Shown: positions 1 to 8,038 of the stretch, in pieces
Position numbering within the stretch: the first letter of the stretch is position 1
How the letters are laid out: every line of letters starts with the position of its first letter
NCBI GenBank assembly: GCA_028281925.1
Contig: JANQIX010000109.1
Location: 1 to 35,771 of the forward strand
Reading direction: 5' to 3'
Origin: Alphaproteobacteria bacterium
GTDB taxonomy: Bacteria; Pseudomonadota; Alphaproteobacteria; DSM-16000; Inquilinaceae
Length of the DNA: 35,771 bases
The notes under the pieces: generated by a model
What the model was told of the DNA's origin: nothing
The model's database searches: none
What the model saw: only the letters and a program-made list of their open reading frames with translations
Made by a program: the position numbers and the translations under genes

Positions 1-380
1 GCCACGACCGGGGGCAGAAGGTGATCGCCAGCGCGTTCGCCGATCTGGGCTTCGACGTGGATATCGGCCCGTTGTTCCAGACGCCGGAAGAAACGGCCCG
101 CCAGGCGGTGGAAAACGACGTCCACATCGTCGGTGCCAGCTCGCTGGCCGCCGGCCACCTGACCCTGGTGCCGGAGCTTCGTAAGCACCTCGACGACATG
201 GGCCGCGAGGACATCATGATCGTGGTCGGCGGCGTGATCCCGCCGCAGGACTTCGACGCCCTGTTCGAAGCCGGGGCTGCCGCGATCTTCCCGCCCGGCA
301 CCGTCATCAGCGAGGCTGCGGTCGATCTGATGGAGCGTCTGAACGAAACCTTCGCCCCAACGCCGAAGGCTGCGGAGTGA
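1..380 (+). CDS. scpA: Methylmalonyl-CoA mutase, C-terminal B12-binding end (partial)
   Basis: This is the 3' end of a coding region that begins before the window; the reading frame starts at base 3. The first residues read HDRG, which fits the end of the cobalamin-binding DxHxxG motif of B12-dependent mutases, so His at bases 3-5 should be the lower axial cobalt ligand. The rest is a typical Rossmann-like B12-binding domain, with a GASSL segment and a VVGGVIP strand-turn. The enzyme converts (R)-methylmalonyl-CoA to succinyl-CoA in propionyl-CoA degradation. The stop is one base before the start of meaB, the usual arrangement for the mutase and its GTPase. A related B12 mutase such as ethylmalonyl-CoA mutase cannot be excluded from this fragment, but the meaB neighbour fits methylmalonyl-CoA mutase best. 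Confidence 0.9.
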   Translation, partial: HDRGQKVIASAFADLGFDVDIGPLFQTPEETARQAVENDVHIVGASSLAAGHLTLVPELRKHLDDMGREDIMIVVGGVIPPQDFDALFEAGAAAIFPPGTVISEAAVDLMERLNETFAPTPKAAE

Positions 381-381
381 C

Positions 382-1446
382 GTGCCACACCCCAAACCAC
401 CCGCCCGGGCTGTAGCACCAGCCCGGGCGCGATCGCGCACCCTTTCGGTCGACGACCTGGTAGACGGCGTTCTGGCGCAGAACCGCGCTCTTCTGGGCCG
501 GGCGATCACGCTGGTGGAAAGCGTCAACCCCCAGCATCAGGCGCTGGCGCAGGATCTTCTGCTGCGCCTTCTGCCCCATAGCGGCAAGGCGCATCGCGTC
601 GGCATCACCGGTGTCCCCGGCGTTGGCAAGAGCACCTTCATCGAGGCTCTCGGCTGCATGCTGACCGGGCAGAGCCGCAAGGTGGCGGTGCTGGCCGTCG
701 ATCCGTCGTCCAGCCGGACCGGCGGCAGCATTCTGGGCGACAAGACCCGCATGGCCGAGCTGGCGGCCGACCTGAACGCCTTCATCCGCCCGTCGCCGTC
801 GTCCTGCACACTGGGCGGCGTCACCCGCGTGACGCGCGAGACAATGGTGGTGGTCGAGGCGGCGGGCTTCGACGTGGTGCTGGTGGAAACGGTCGGTGCC
901 GGCCAGTCGGAAACGGCCGTGTCGGACATGGTCGATTTCTTCCTGGTGCTGATGCTGCCCGGTGCGGGGGACGAGCTGCAGGGCATCAAGAAAGGCGTGC
1001 TGGAGATCGCCGACATGATCGCCGTCAACAAGGCCGACGGCGACAACGAGATCCGGGCCAAGCGGGCGGCGCGCGAATACGAAGGCGCCCTGCACATCAT
1101 GGCGCCGGCCAGCCCCAACTGGACGCCGCCGGTGGTCACCTGCAGCGCCATGCGCGGCAACGGCCTGGACCGTTTGTGGGCCAAGGTGCTGGAGCATCGC
1201 GAACGCCTGACGCTCTCCGGCGAGCTGCAGGAGCGCCGCCGCAGCCAGCAGATCCACTGGATGTGGTCGATGGTGGAAGACCGTCTTATGCGCGCACTCC
1301 GCCGCGACCCCGCCGTGGTCGACGCCATGGACCGGGTGGAACGCGGCATCGTCCAGGGCAAGCTGACCCCGACACTCGGCGCTCAAGACATCCTGGAAGC
1401 CTTCGGTCTGACCGTGCCCGCGGCGTTGGCCGAGGTAGGGGACTGA
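382..1446 (+). CDS. meaB: Methylmalonyl-CoA mutase-associated GTPase MeaB/ArgK
   Basis: The protein has 354 residues, normal for the MeaB/ArgK G3E-type P-loop GTPases. It contains a Walker A motif GVPGVGKST (residues 77-85), a VETVGAGQSE segment (168-177) and the guanine-specificity motif NKAD (216-219). MeaB-family GTPases load and protect the adenosylcobalamin cofactor of methylmalonyl-CoA mutase in the cytoplasm. The GTG start at 382 lies one base after the mutase stop, so the two are probably translated as a unit. The roughly 40-residue Pro/Arg/Ala-rich N-terminus is less conserved in character, so a later start is possible, but I see no better initiation codon before the LSVDDLV segment. 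Confidence 0.95.
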   Translation: MPHPKPPARAVAPARARSRTLSVDDLVDGVLAQNRALLGRAITLVESVNPQHQALAQDLLLRLLPHSGKAHRVGITGVPGVGKSTFIEALGCMLTGQSRKVAVLAVDPSSSRTGGSILGDKTRMAELAADLNAFIRPSPSSCTLGGVTRVTRETMVVVEAAGFDVVLVETVGAGQSETAVSDMVDFFLVLMLPGAGDELQGIKKGVLEIADMIAVNKADGDNEIRAKRAAREYEGALHIMAPASPNWTPPVVTCSAMRGNGLDRLWAKVLEHRERLTLSGELQERRRSQQIHWMWSMVEDRLMRALRRDPAVVDAMDRVERGIVQGKLTPTLGAQDILEAFGLTVPAALAEVGD

Positions 1447-1669
1447 GAGGCCAACGCAAAGGCGCCAGGTAATGCCGAGGGCCCGCCGCGATCAACAGAG
1501 GCTTCGGGCAGGATCCTCCCCGGTTTGTCGTGGCGACTGTCACTCCCGCGTTGGCATGGCCGGATCCATGTTCCTAGCGTGGGCACGGTGGTGATCGTGC
1601 TGCCATGGGCGCCGCCGTGCAGGGCTGCCGCTCGGCGAACGCCACGCGAACCATGCGCTTCTCCGCCCC

Positions 1670-4216
1670 TTACTCGCCGGCCTCGGCAGATTGCCCCCGC
1701 TGTTGGGGGAAGCCGGCGACAATCGGCTCCGCCGCCGCGGCATAATCGTTAGCACGACGCTTGGCCCGCGGCATGCTGGCCGGCGGCGTGATATCGGGAG
1801 GCGTGTCGTCGGGAGACGTATCCTCTTCGCGACCCTCCAGATCGGCGATCATTCTCGCCCGCGCCTCTTGCGGATTGACGGCCAGCAGCTGCCGGTACTG
1901 TGTGATCCTGTCCAGCGTCCCGTCGCTCTCCGCCCGTTCCAGCTTTTCCTGAGTCAGGTCACGATCGAAGAAACGCAGCATCGTGGCGCAGTATAAGAGG
2001 AACGCGCCGAGTTCCGTCCGTAGTCGGTACACCTGACGCCACGCCGCATCACCGACCCTCGGAGACGATCCTTGGCCTGGATCGTTTGGCTGACTGGGGC
2101 CATCTTCGACAAACAGCGTTTGCGCCATTTCGATGAGGTGGTCGATCTCGAGATTCCTCTCTTCCAACTCGAACACGCGGCGCATGAAATCATTGACGGT
2201 CGGCGTCAACGTCAACCGGCGCGTTGCAATCGCGACCGCCCTCACCTTCGCCTTGAGATCCAAGCCGATGAGCTCGCGACATACCGATTGCAAGTTGGCG
2301 CGTTCGTGGTCCGTTGTATTTGCCGCCGTGAGGTTGCGACAAGCGCGGATCAAGTCACGCGCAAGGCCCCCCGACAGGCAATGGCAGAGACACAGAAACG
2401 GTATCGGCATGCCGATAACCCGCCGCATCAAGAGCCGCTTTGCACTGTCAACATCGAGATAGTCAACATAGATAATATCATCAAATGAAGAATCAAAGAC
2501 ATCACGGAAGGGTAATCCGCGTCGCTCGAAATTACTCATCGCGCTTTCGGAGACAGAGACCAGATAGAATACCTTCTTCTGTGCAAAAATGACCTTAATC
2601 TCATTTAGAAATCTCTGTGCGACTTCATCCGAGCTCATCTTGTCCAGCTCATCTATCGCAATCACGGGGCTGTAGTGTTCAGATATCTCTCGAACAAAGA
2701 GTTGATACTTCTCCACGATCTCGGGAACACTCAAGGGGTGCCTTGCAATGGAGTGCGCCTGTCTGATACTCGCGCCAATCCCGCCTGGCAGCTTCAACGT
2801 GCCCGACCAGCCCGATGTGTGGCTTTGTTGAAACTTGATATCCCTCAACTGATCCAGCGCGGCCTCGGCAAGTGGTTTGTCTGACAGGTTTGGCTCGATG
2901 TAGTCCTCTGCGTTGCCCGGCGACGTCCGATTGACCCGCTTGCCGATGTGCCCCGCCAACGCCAACAGAGTGCCGAATGCGAGGATCTGAAGAGGCTTAA
3001 GGTCGATGGAATTCCATCGCTCGGAAAGCGCCAAGGCAGTGTCGCCTGCCATGCCTGGAAACATATCGATCCAAAGAATGCCGCTGCCAATTAATGATAT
3101 CAAGAGACCCAAAATAAATATTAGTGAAAATGAATCATGATATCTATTTATGATTTGCTTCTCGGCATTGTTATTTGCAGCCCTCCGGACATCATTGTCA
3201 ATGATTTTCCTGCTATTGCCTATCTCCAAATCAAGAATCGCATGGCAAACGGATGAGAATAGATGAAGCAGGAAGTCTCGCGCATCATAGTCCGTCGGCG
3301 CTGCCAACATCACCGGCAGAATAGGCTTCTTTGCAAGCTCCGGCTCGGCTTCTGATCCGGCTTCGCGTTCGGGCGCAGCAGCGCCTCTCTTGCAGACGGA
3401 TCTAATCAACGTGGTCTTGCCGGCACCCCGTGGCCCAGCGAGACCGATACTCCCGCCTTGCATGCTATCGAGCATATCCCTGAGCTTCTCTCGAGCTGGA
3501 GTTGCGATCTCATAACTCGGCTCGAAGACCTCACTCAAACCCCTGGGATCGACCTTGGGCAATCTCATGTCATATAGATGTGCAAGAACTCGATTGATGA
3601 TCTCGCGAAAAACCGGTTTTGCACCCTTTTCTCTAAGGGCTTTGTCAATCGCCTGATCGGCCACTGCCAGCTTTTCGTCGAAGGCATCCATGCCCATTTC
3701 TTTTCTGTAGATCGCGAATTCTCGACCGCTCGACGCGTTGCGGCGCGCACGAACGCGTAAGCTGAGCCAGAGTGCGTTGCCGATGGACCCAATCGCTATG
3801 GCTAAGATGGCCACATAGGCTATCGATCTGAGGTCCAGCAGACCCATCGGACTGGCTCGCCCTTCAGGTGCACGAATTAATTCTAATGCAATGTAAAGAG
3901 AGGATAACGTAAGGACTGTGACTGAAATCCGCATTGTTGCGGCAAACCATTTACCTAGCCAAGGTTTGTCTTTTTCAGTTCTTTGAAATTGTCGCCATAT
4001 TCTCTCTTCTTCTTGTTTCTTTGACTCCGTCAATCTCTCGAAATCGGAAATCTCGTCGGTGGCAGCGCCCCAGATTTCGTCTTTTTTTGCGTCTGCCTGC
4101 GCAAGAACTTCCTCTGGTGCCAGGCTGGCTCTCAGCAGCCCCCCCTGAATCTCTTCATCAGCCAGCGCGATTTCGATCTGGGCTTGAATGCGCATCTCAT
4201 CTCGTTCGAAGACCAT
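1670..4216 (-). CDS. KAP-like membrane P-loop NTPase (848 aa)
   Basis: This large protein has an acidic, coiled-coil-like N-terminus (about 1-85), two hydrophobic helices (about 92-113 and 131-153), and a Walker A motif GPRGAGKTT (261-269). Two more membrane helices follow (about 363-384 and 408-425), then a Walker B motif VIAIDELDK (about 518-526) and a sensor-like LVSVSES strand. Membrane helices inserted between Walker A and Walker B, plus the IDELDK motif, are the hallmark of KAP NTPases, the family named after Kidins220/ARMS and the phage-exclusion protein PifA. The start is supported by GGAG seven bases before the ATG. The C-terminus is a Pro/Thr/Asp-rich tail. The gene is clearly AT-richer than its neighbours (for example 3080-3160 and 3880-4000) and stands alone between convergent meaB and a divergent signalling gene, suggesting lateral acquisition. 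Function is unknown; a phage-defence role is inference only. Confidence 0.85.
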   Translation of the reverse strand: MVFERDEMRIQAQIEIALADEEIQGGLLRASLAPEEVLAQADAKKDEIWGAATDEISDFERLTESKKQEEERIWRQFQRTEKDKPWLGKWFAATMRISVTVLTLSSLYIALELIRAPEGRASPMGLLDLRSIAYVAILAIAIGSIGNALWLSLRVRARRNASSGREFAIYRKEMGMDAFDEKLAVADQAIDKALREKGAKPVFREIINRVLAHLYDMRLPKVDPRGLSEVFEPSYEIATPAREKLRDMLDSMQGGSIGLAGPRGAGKTTLIRSVCKRGAAAPEREAGSEAEPELAKKPILPVMLAAPTDYDARDFLLHLFSSVCHAILDLEIGNSRKIIDNDVRRAANNNAEKQIINRYHDSFSLIFILGLLISLIGSGILWIDMFPGMAGDTALALSERWNSIDLKPLQILAFGTLLALAGHIGKRVNRTSPGNAEDYIEPNLSDKPLAEAALDQLRDIKFQQSHTSGWSGTLKLPGGIGASIRQAHSIARHPLSVPEIVEKYQLFVREISEHYSPVIAIDELDKMSSDEVAQRFLNEIKVIFAQKKVFYLVSVSESAMSNFERRGLPFRDVFDSSFDDIIYVDYLDVDSAKRLLMRRVIGMPIPFLCLCHCLSGGLARDLIRACRNLTAANTTDHERANLQSVCRELIGLDLKAKVRAVAIATRRLTLTPTVNDFMRRVFELEERNLEIDHLIEMAQTLFVEDGPSQPNDPGQGSSPRVGDAAWRQVYRLRTELGAFLLYCATMLRFFDRDLTQEKLERAESDGTLDRITQYRQLLAVNPQEARARMIADLEGREEDTSPDDTPPDITPPASMPRAKRRANDYAAAAEPIVAGFPQQRGQSAEAGE

Positions 4217-4743
4217 GGTGCAACTCCAAATCTCTGGTTGCGGTAGTAGGGGGCGGCCAAATCAATCGAAAGACGAAGATCAGGACCGTTATCCTTCCAT
4301 GGCGGTATCTCAGCGTGAAACGAGCGTGAACGACTCGAGTTAACGATGGATTCGGCTAGGCCGAGGAGGATGAAGTAAACGGCCACAGCGAGACCTCGAA
4401 GACCGGACAGCCGAGGGTATTCAGATCGAGTGTAGGGCGATATAAAAATAGTAGTATTGTGTTGATAGAATAAAACTTGAGAAGTATGACTGCGGCCTCG
4501 ACCAATCCGTTTGGGAAAGGGGGGTGAGTTGACGGCTGCTCATCAGGGCGACGGCTGGCCGAAATCGAACGCCGCCCGTTGTGACCCGCGGCGCGATGCG
4601 CGGCACCTCGACCCGTTACCGTAAACGCTGTTTTCACCGCAATCGGTCTATTCACGAAAAGGGCCAACGTCAGGGACCCTGCGAGGCAGCGGTAAACGAC
4701 GGGCGGCTCGGAGCGCGATGGGGTGAGAGCGCAAGACGGCCCA
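4217..4743. other. Divergent intergenic region with AT-rich core
   Basis: About 530 bases separate the KAP-like NTPase (minus) from the diguanylate cyclase (plus). The central part (about 4435-4495) is AT-rich in an otherwise GC-rich window and probably holds divergent promoters. A possible 84-codon minus-strand frame (4386-4132) runs into the NTPase start in another frame, but it lacks recognisable features. I found no RNA gene here. Confidence 0.5.
4462..4490 (+). promoter_or_regulatory. Candidate sigma70-type promoter
   Basis: TTGATA (4462-4467) is followed after exactly 17 bases by TATGAC (4485-4490), five of six and four of six matches to the -35 and -10 consensus. It points towards the diguanylate cyclase gene about 250 bases downstream. 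It sits in an AT-rich tract where such matches also arise by chance. Confidence 0.3.
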
Positions 4744-6681
4744 ATGGATCGCATCAGACGGCTCGCCTCGGCGATAGCCGCCGCGCTTGTCCTGTTTCAG
4801 ACGGCCATCGCCGCGCCGGCGGCCGAACTGTCGCTGACGGCCGACGAGCGGGCCTGGCTGGAAGCGCACCCGGTGGTGCGTGTCGGCGCCGACTTCTACG
4901 CGCCGGTCGTCCTCTTCGAAGGGGCGATCGGGCCGCTGGAAGGCGTTGCCGGGGACTATCTGGCGGCCGCGGCCGACCGGTTCGGCGTTCGCTTCGACGT
5001 TGTGCTGAGAACGCATCAGAGCCACGGGCGAGTCATGCGGGGCCTGCGGGAAGGCGAAATCGACCTCGTCCCCGCCGTCATGGCCGACCATCCCGATATT
5101 CGCCATGGGCGAGCCGGGGCGACGGCGGCTTATCTATCGATCCCGGTGGTGATCGTCACACTCGTCGACGCACCGTACGTCGACACACTGCGCGCCCTCC
5201 GCAGCCAGCGGGTGGCCGCCGTCCCGCCGATAGCGAGCCGGCTTCGCGAAATGGAATTCGAAGCCGATGTCGAGGTCGCACCTCCGCATATCGGCCTAAG
5301 CGGCGTCGCCACGGGGCGGTGGGACGCCTATGTCGGCGACCTTCCCACCATTACCCATCACCTGGGCGAGCAGGCGGTAACCAATGTGAAGATCAACGGT
5401 GAACTGCCGATGCCCACCCGCGTCGCCATGGCGGTTCGCCCGGAGGACGAGGTTCTCGCCCGCCTCCTCGATCGGGCCTTCGAAGCCATCCCAATGGAGG
5501 AGCGGGATGCCATTTGGCGGCGCTGGTTTCGAGTGACCTACGAGCAGTCACTGCTCGTTTCGCCTTGGCTCTGGGTTGGGGCGGGTACGGTCCTCCTGGT
5601 GCTGTGCGTTGCGCTCATTCGGGTGCGCCGCTTGTCGCACCGTGTGGGGGCCATTCAGGCGACCGTGGACAGCCTGGACCAGCATCTGCTGAGTGCCCAT
5701 CTCGACAGCGCGGGGAGGATCGCCGAGGTCACGAACGCGCTCTGCATGGCCACCGGCTTTACAAGCGTCGATCTGGTCGGTCGGCGCCTCGGCGAAGTCG
5801 GCGTGCCGGCTGCAGCCGAGGACATGCCGGTGGAGCGGCTGATGGGGACCGTTCGCGGCGGCCGGGCGTGGACAGGCGAATTCACTCTGACCCGCAATGA
5901 CGGTACCAGCTTGTGGGCCCGAGCCGTCGTATCGCCGCGCCGACGCAAGGGTGAGACCGTCGGCTTCACGGTCCTCTGGCAGGACATCTCCGAAAGCAAG
6001 CGCTACCGCGATCTCTCCTTGTGCGACGAGCTGACCGGGCTCTACAACCGCCGCCACTTTAACGCCGAAGCACCCAAGCACCTTGCGGATGCACGCCAGA
6101 AGGGATCCCTATTTTGCCTCGTCTCCGTCGATGTGGACAACTTCAAGGCGTATAACGACACCTATGGTCATGCCGCGGGCGACGGCGTTCTCATCGCCGT
6201 CGGCGACGTTTTGCGCGAGGGCCTGCGGCGAGACAATGACCTCGCTTGCCGTCTGGGGGGCGAAGAGTTCGTTGTTACTTTCACCGTCATCGAGAGCGCC
6301 GACGCCCACCGCATCGGCGAAGATCTGCGCCGCCGTTTGCAGGCGCGCGTCATTCCCCATCGGAAGGCCCCATCGGGCGTGGTGACGGCGTCGTTCGGAC
6401 TCGTTGTCTCCGGCCCAGGCGACACGCGCGATGTTGAGGCGCTGTTGGCGGCGGCCGACGCCGCCCTTTATGCGGCGAAACACGATGGACGAAACCGCGT
6501 GGCCGTGGCGGACGTGTCCGAAGGTCCCTTGTGGGCCGGACGATCTATGATGACCCGTGTCGCAGAGCGTGACGCGGATCTCTCCGACGGGCTCCCGAAC
6601 GTCGCATCGCCATTGGCCATGCCGGACGCGCCGGAACCGAAGACTGCGAACGAGCGCCTGTTACCCTCCACGCAGCGGTGA
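4744..6681 (+). CDS. Periplasmic SBP-sensor, PAS, GGDEF diguanylate cyclase
   Basis: The predicted 645-residue protein starts with a signal-like segment (basic DRIRR then a hydrophobic core). A periplasmic solute-binding-type sensor domain (about 41-263) follows, then one membrane helix (about 271-293), a PAS domain (about 305-417) and a GGDEF domain (about 423-600). The active-site motif is GGEEF (505-509), which is catalytically competent. An RxxD inhibitory site, RDND, lies just before it (496-499), so c-di-GMP product inhibition is expected. The protein probably senses a small periplasmic ligand and makes c-di-GMP. I chose the ATG at 4744 because it begins the signal-like segment; an in-frame GTG at 4723 is an alternative. 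No phosphodiesterase (EAL) domain is present. The tail beyond about residue 600 is low-complexity. Confidence 0.9.
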   Translation: MDRIRRLASAIAAALVLFQTAIAAPAAELSLTADERAWLEAHPVVRVGADFYAPVVLFEGAIGPLEGVAGDYLAAAADRFGVRFDVVLRTHQSHGRVMRGLREGEIDLVPAVMADHPDIRHGRAGATAAYLSIPVVIVTLVDAPYVDTLRALRSQRVAAVPPIASRLREMEFEADVEVAPPHIGLSGVATGRWDAYVGDLPTITHHLGEQAVTNVKINGELPMPTRVAMAVRPEDEVLARLLDRAFEAIPMEERDAIWRRWFRVTYEQSLLVSPWLWVGAGTVLLVLCVALIRVRRLSHRVGAIQATVDSLDQHLLSAHLDSAGRIAEVTNALCMATGFTSVDLVGRRLGEVGVPAAAEDMPVERLMGTVRGGRAWTGEFTLTRNDGTSLWARAVVSPRRRKGETVGFTVLWQDISESKRYRDLSLCDELTGLYNRRHFNAEAPKHLADARQKGSLFCLVSVDVDNFKAYNDTYGHAAGDGVLIAVGDVLREGLRRDNDLACRLGGEEFVVTFTVIESADAHRIGEDLRRRLQARVIPHRKAPSGVVTASFGLVVSGPGDTRDVEALLAAADAALYAAKHDGRNRVAVADVSEGPLWAGRSMMTRVAERDADLSDGLPNVASPLAMPDAPEPKTANERLLPSTQR

Positions 6682-6750
6682 TCGGGTGCCCACCTCCAAG
6701 GATTCTTGCCCGGGTGCTCGTCTGTCCATGAGAGTTGAATTGGAAGTGGC

Positions 6751-7494
6751 TTACCAGGGCAGCCGTTGCCCCCCATAGCTGAAGAAGCCGCCGCTATCCG
6801 AAGGCGACAGGTGGTCCAGCACGGACAGCAAGCTCGCTGCCGCCGCCGGCGGTGCAAGAAGGTTCAGGCCGGACTTGCCGAACGGGGCCGACAGGGCCGT
6901 GTCGACCGTGCCGGGGTGCAGAGCCACGCAGATGGCTTCGCGCTGGCGGCGCGCCAGTTCGATCGCCGCGCAGCGCACGAACTGGTTCAGCGCCGCCTTC
7001 GAAGCGCGATAGCTGTGCCAGCCGCCGAGGTGGTTGTCGCCGATACTGCCCACCTTCGCGGACAGCGTGGCGAAGACGGACTTTCCGCTGCGCGGCAACA
7101 ACGGCAGAAAGTGCTTCATCAACAGCGCCGGGCCGATGGCATTGACGGCGAAAGCCTTGGCCATGTGTTCGGGGTCGAGCTGTCGCAGGCTCTTCTCCGG
7201 CGCGAAGCCGTCGCCGTGCAGGAATCCGGTCGCGTCGATGACCAGCCTCAGGTCGGCACCCATATCGGCCACATGGCAGGCGGCTTCCGTAATCGTCTGT
7301 TCCGACCCCAGATCCAGCGGCGGCGTGCTGGACCGGCCAAGGCCGATCACCGCAGCGAATGTGGAATTGCCGGCAAGCAGGTCGACGAACGCGCTGCCGA
7401 GCCCGCCGGAGGTGCCGATGACAACAGCTATGCCGTCCGCTGGAAATGATCCAAGGGCGACGCCGTTCGACGATTGCAGGGAAAGGCTGGTCAT
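6751..7494 (-). CDS. Short-chain dehydrogenase/reductase (SDR)
   Basis: The 247-residue Rossmann protein carries a nucleotide-binding turn TSGGLGSA near the N-terminus, a conserved FAVNAIGP segment, an active-site Ser in ATLSAKVGS and the catalytic YRASK (YxxxK) motif. These mark an NAD(P)-dependent classical SDR of the C-factor/CsgA-like group, acting on an unknown substrate in the cytoplasm. The ATG at 7494 overlaps the stop of the upstream DUF2237 gene by four bases (ATGA), so the two are translationally coupled. This also decides the start against the longer upstream frame. Confidence 0.88.
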   Translation of the reverse strand: MTSLSLQSSNGVALGSFPADGIAVVIGTSGGLGSAFVDLLAGNSTFAAVIGLGRSSTPPLDLGSEQTITEAACHVADMGADLRLVIDATGFLHGDGFAPEKSLRQLDPEHMAKAFAVNAIGPALLMKHFLPLLPRSGKSVFATLSAKVGSIGDNHLGGWHSYRASKAALNQFVRCAAIELARRQREAICVALHPGTVDTALSAPFGKSGLNLLAPPAAAASLLSVLDHLSPSDSGGFFSYGGQRLPW

Positions 7495-7865
7495 GAAAGA
7501 TCGAGCGCGTGGCGCTTCAACTCCGCCAGGTCGACATGGTCCAGAGCGGCGCGGTGCGTGGCCCACAGCGAGACCGGCGGCGCGACGCCCGCCGCCAGCG
7601 CCTCTTTCCATCGCTCGGCACAAAGGCACCAGCGATCGCCCGGTTTCAGCCCAGGGAACCCGAATTGAGGGCGCGGCGTCACCAGATCATTGCCGCGGGA
7701 CCGGGAGAATTCGAGGAACTCGGCGGTCACCTGGGCGCAGACCACGTGGCGCCCTATGTCCTCCGGCCCAGTGGAACAGCATCCGTCGCGGTGAAACCCG
7801 GTCATCGGATCGCTGGAACAGTCGCCGAGCGGTTCGCCCAGCACGTTGAGATCGTCGTCAGCCAT
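7491..7865 (-). CDS. DUF2237 family protein
   Basis: The 124-residue protein matches the DUF2237 pattern along its whole length: an NVLGEPL start, a TGFHRDGCCSTGPED segment, HVVCAQVTAEFL, a GNDL-TPRPQFGFPGLKPGD stretch and a WCLCAERW cysteine motif. The family is widespread in bacteria and has no established biochemical role; the invariant cysteines suggest metal binding or redox chemistry (inference). It is the first gene of a two-gene minus-strand operon, and its stop overlaps the start of the SDR by four bases. Confidence 0.9.
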   Translation of the reverse strand: MADDDLNVLGEPLGDCSSDPMTGFHRDGCCSTGPEDIGRHVVCAQVTAEFLEFSRSRGNDLVTPRPQFGFPGLKPGDRWCLCAERWKEALAAGVAPPVSLWATHRAALDHVDLAELKRHALDLS

Positions 7866-8038
7866 TGTTGTCCGTCATTCCTGGAGGCTTGCCGCCTTCG
7901 TCGCGGGCGCTGATCTGATACGCGCCAAATCCGGGCCCAGTTCATGAGGTAGTCCGCCGTTCCGTCGTCGACAGGTATCGGTGCCCCTTGGACTGTCTTG
8001 GCCTCGGTGGGTAATCTCCCCGCGGAAAGGGAGGCAAT

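Noticed and set aside
307..1386. 359-codon minus-strand frame opposite meaB
   Set aside because: It is a shadow of the well-supported GTPase gene.
4132..4386. 84-codon minus-strand frame overlapping the KAP-like NTPase start
   Set aside because: It overlaps the NTPase in another frame. The NTPase ATG has its own GGAG, and nothing recognisable is encoded. A frameshifted N-terminal extension cannot be fully excluded.
4356..4754. 132-codon minus-strand frame in the divergent intergenic region
   Set aside because: There is no ribosome-binding site or protein-like pattern, and it runs through the AT-rich promoter-like tract.
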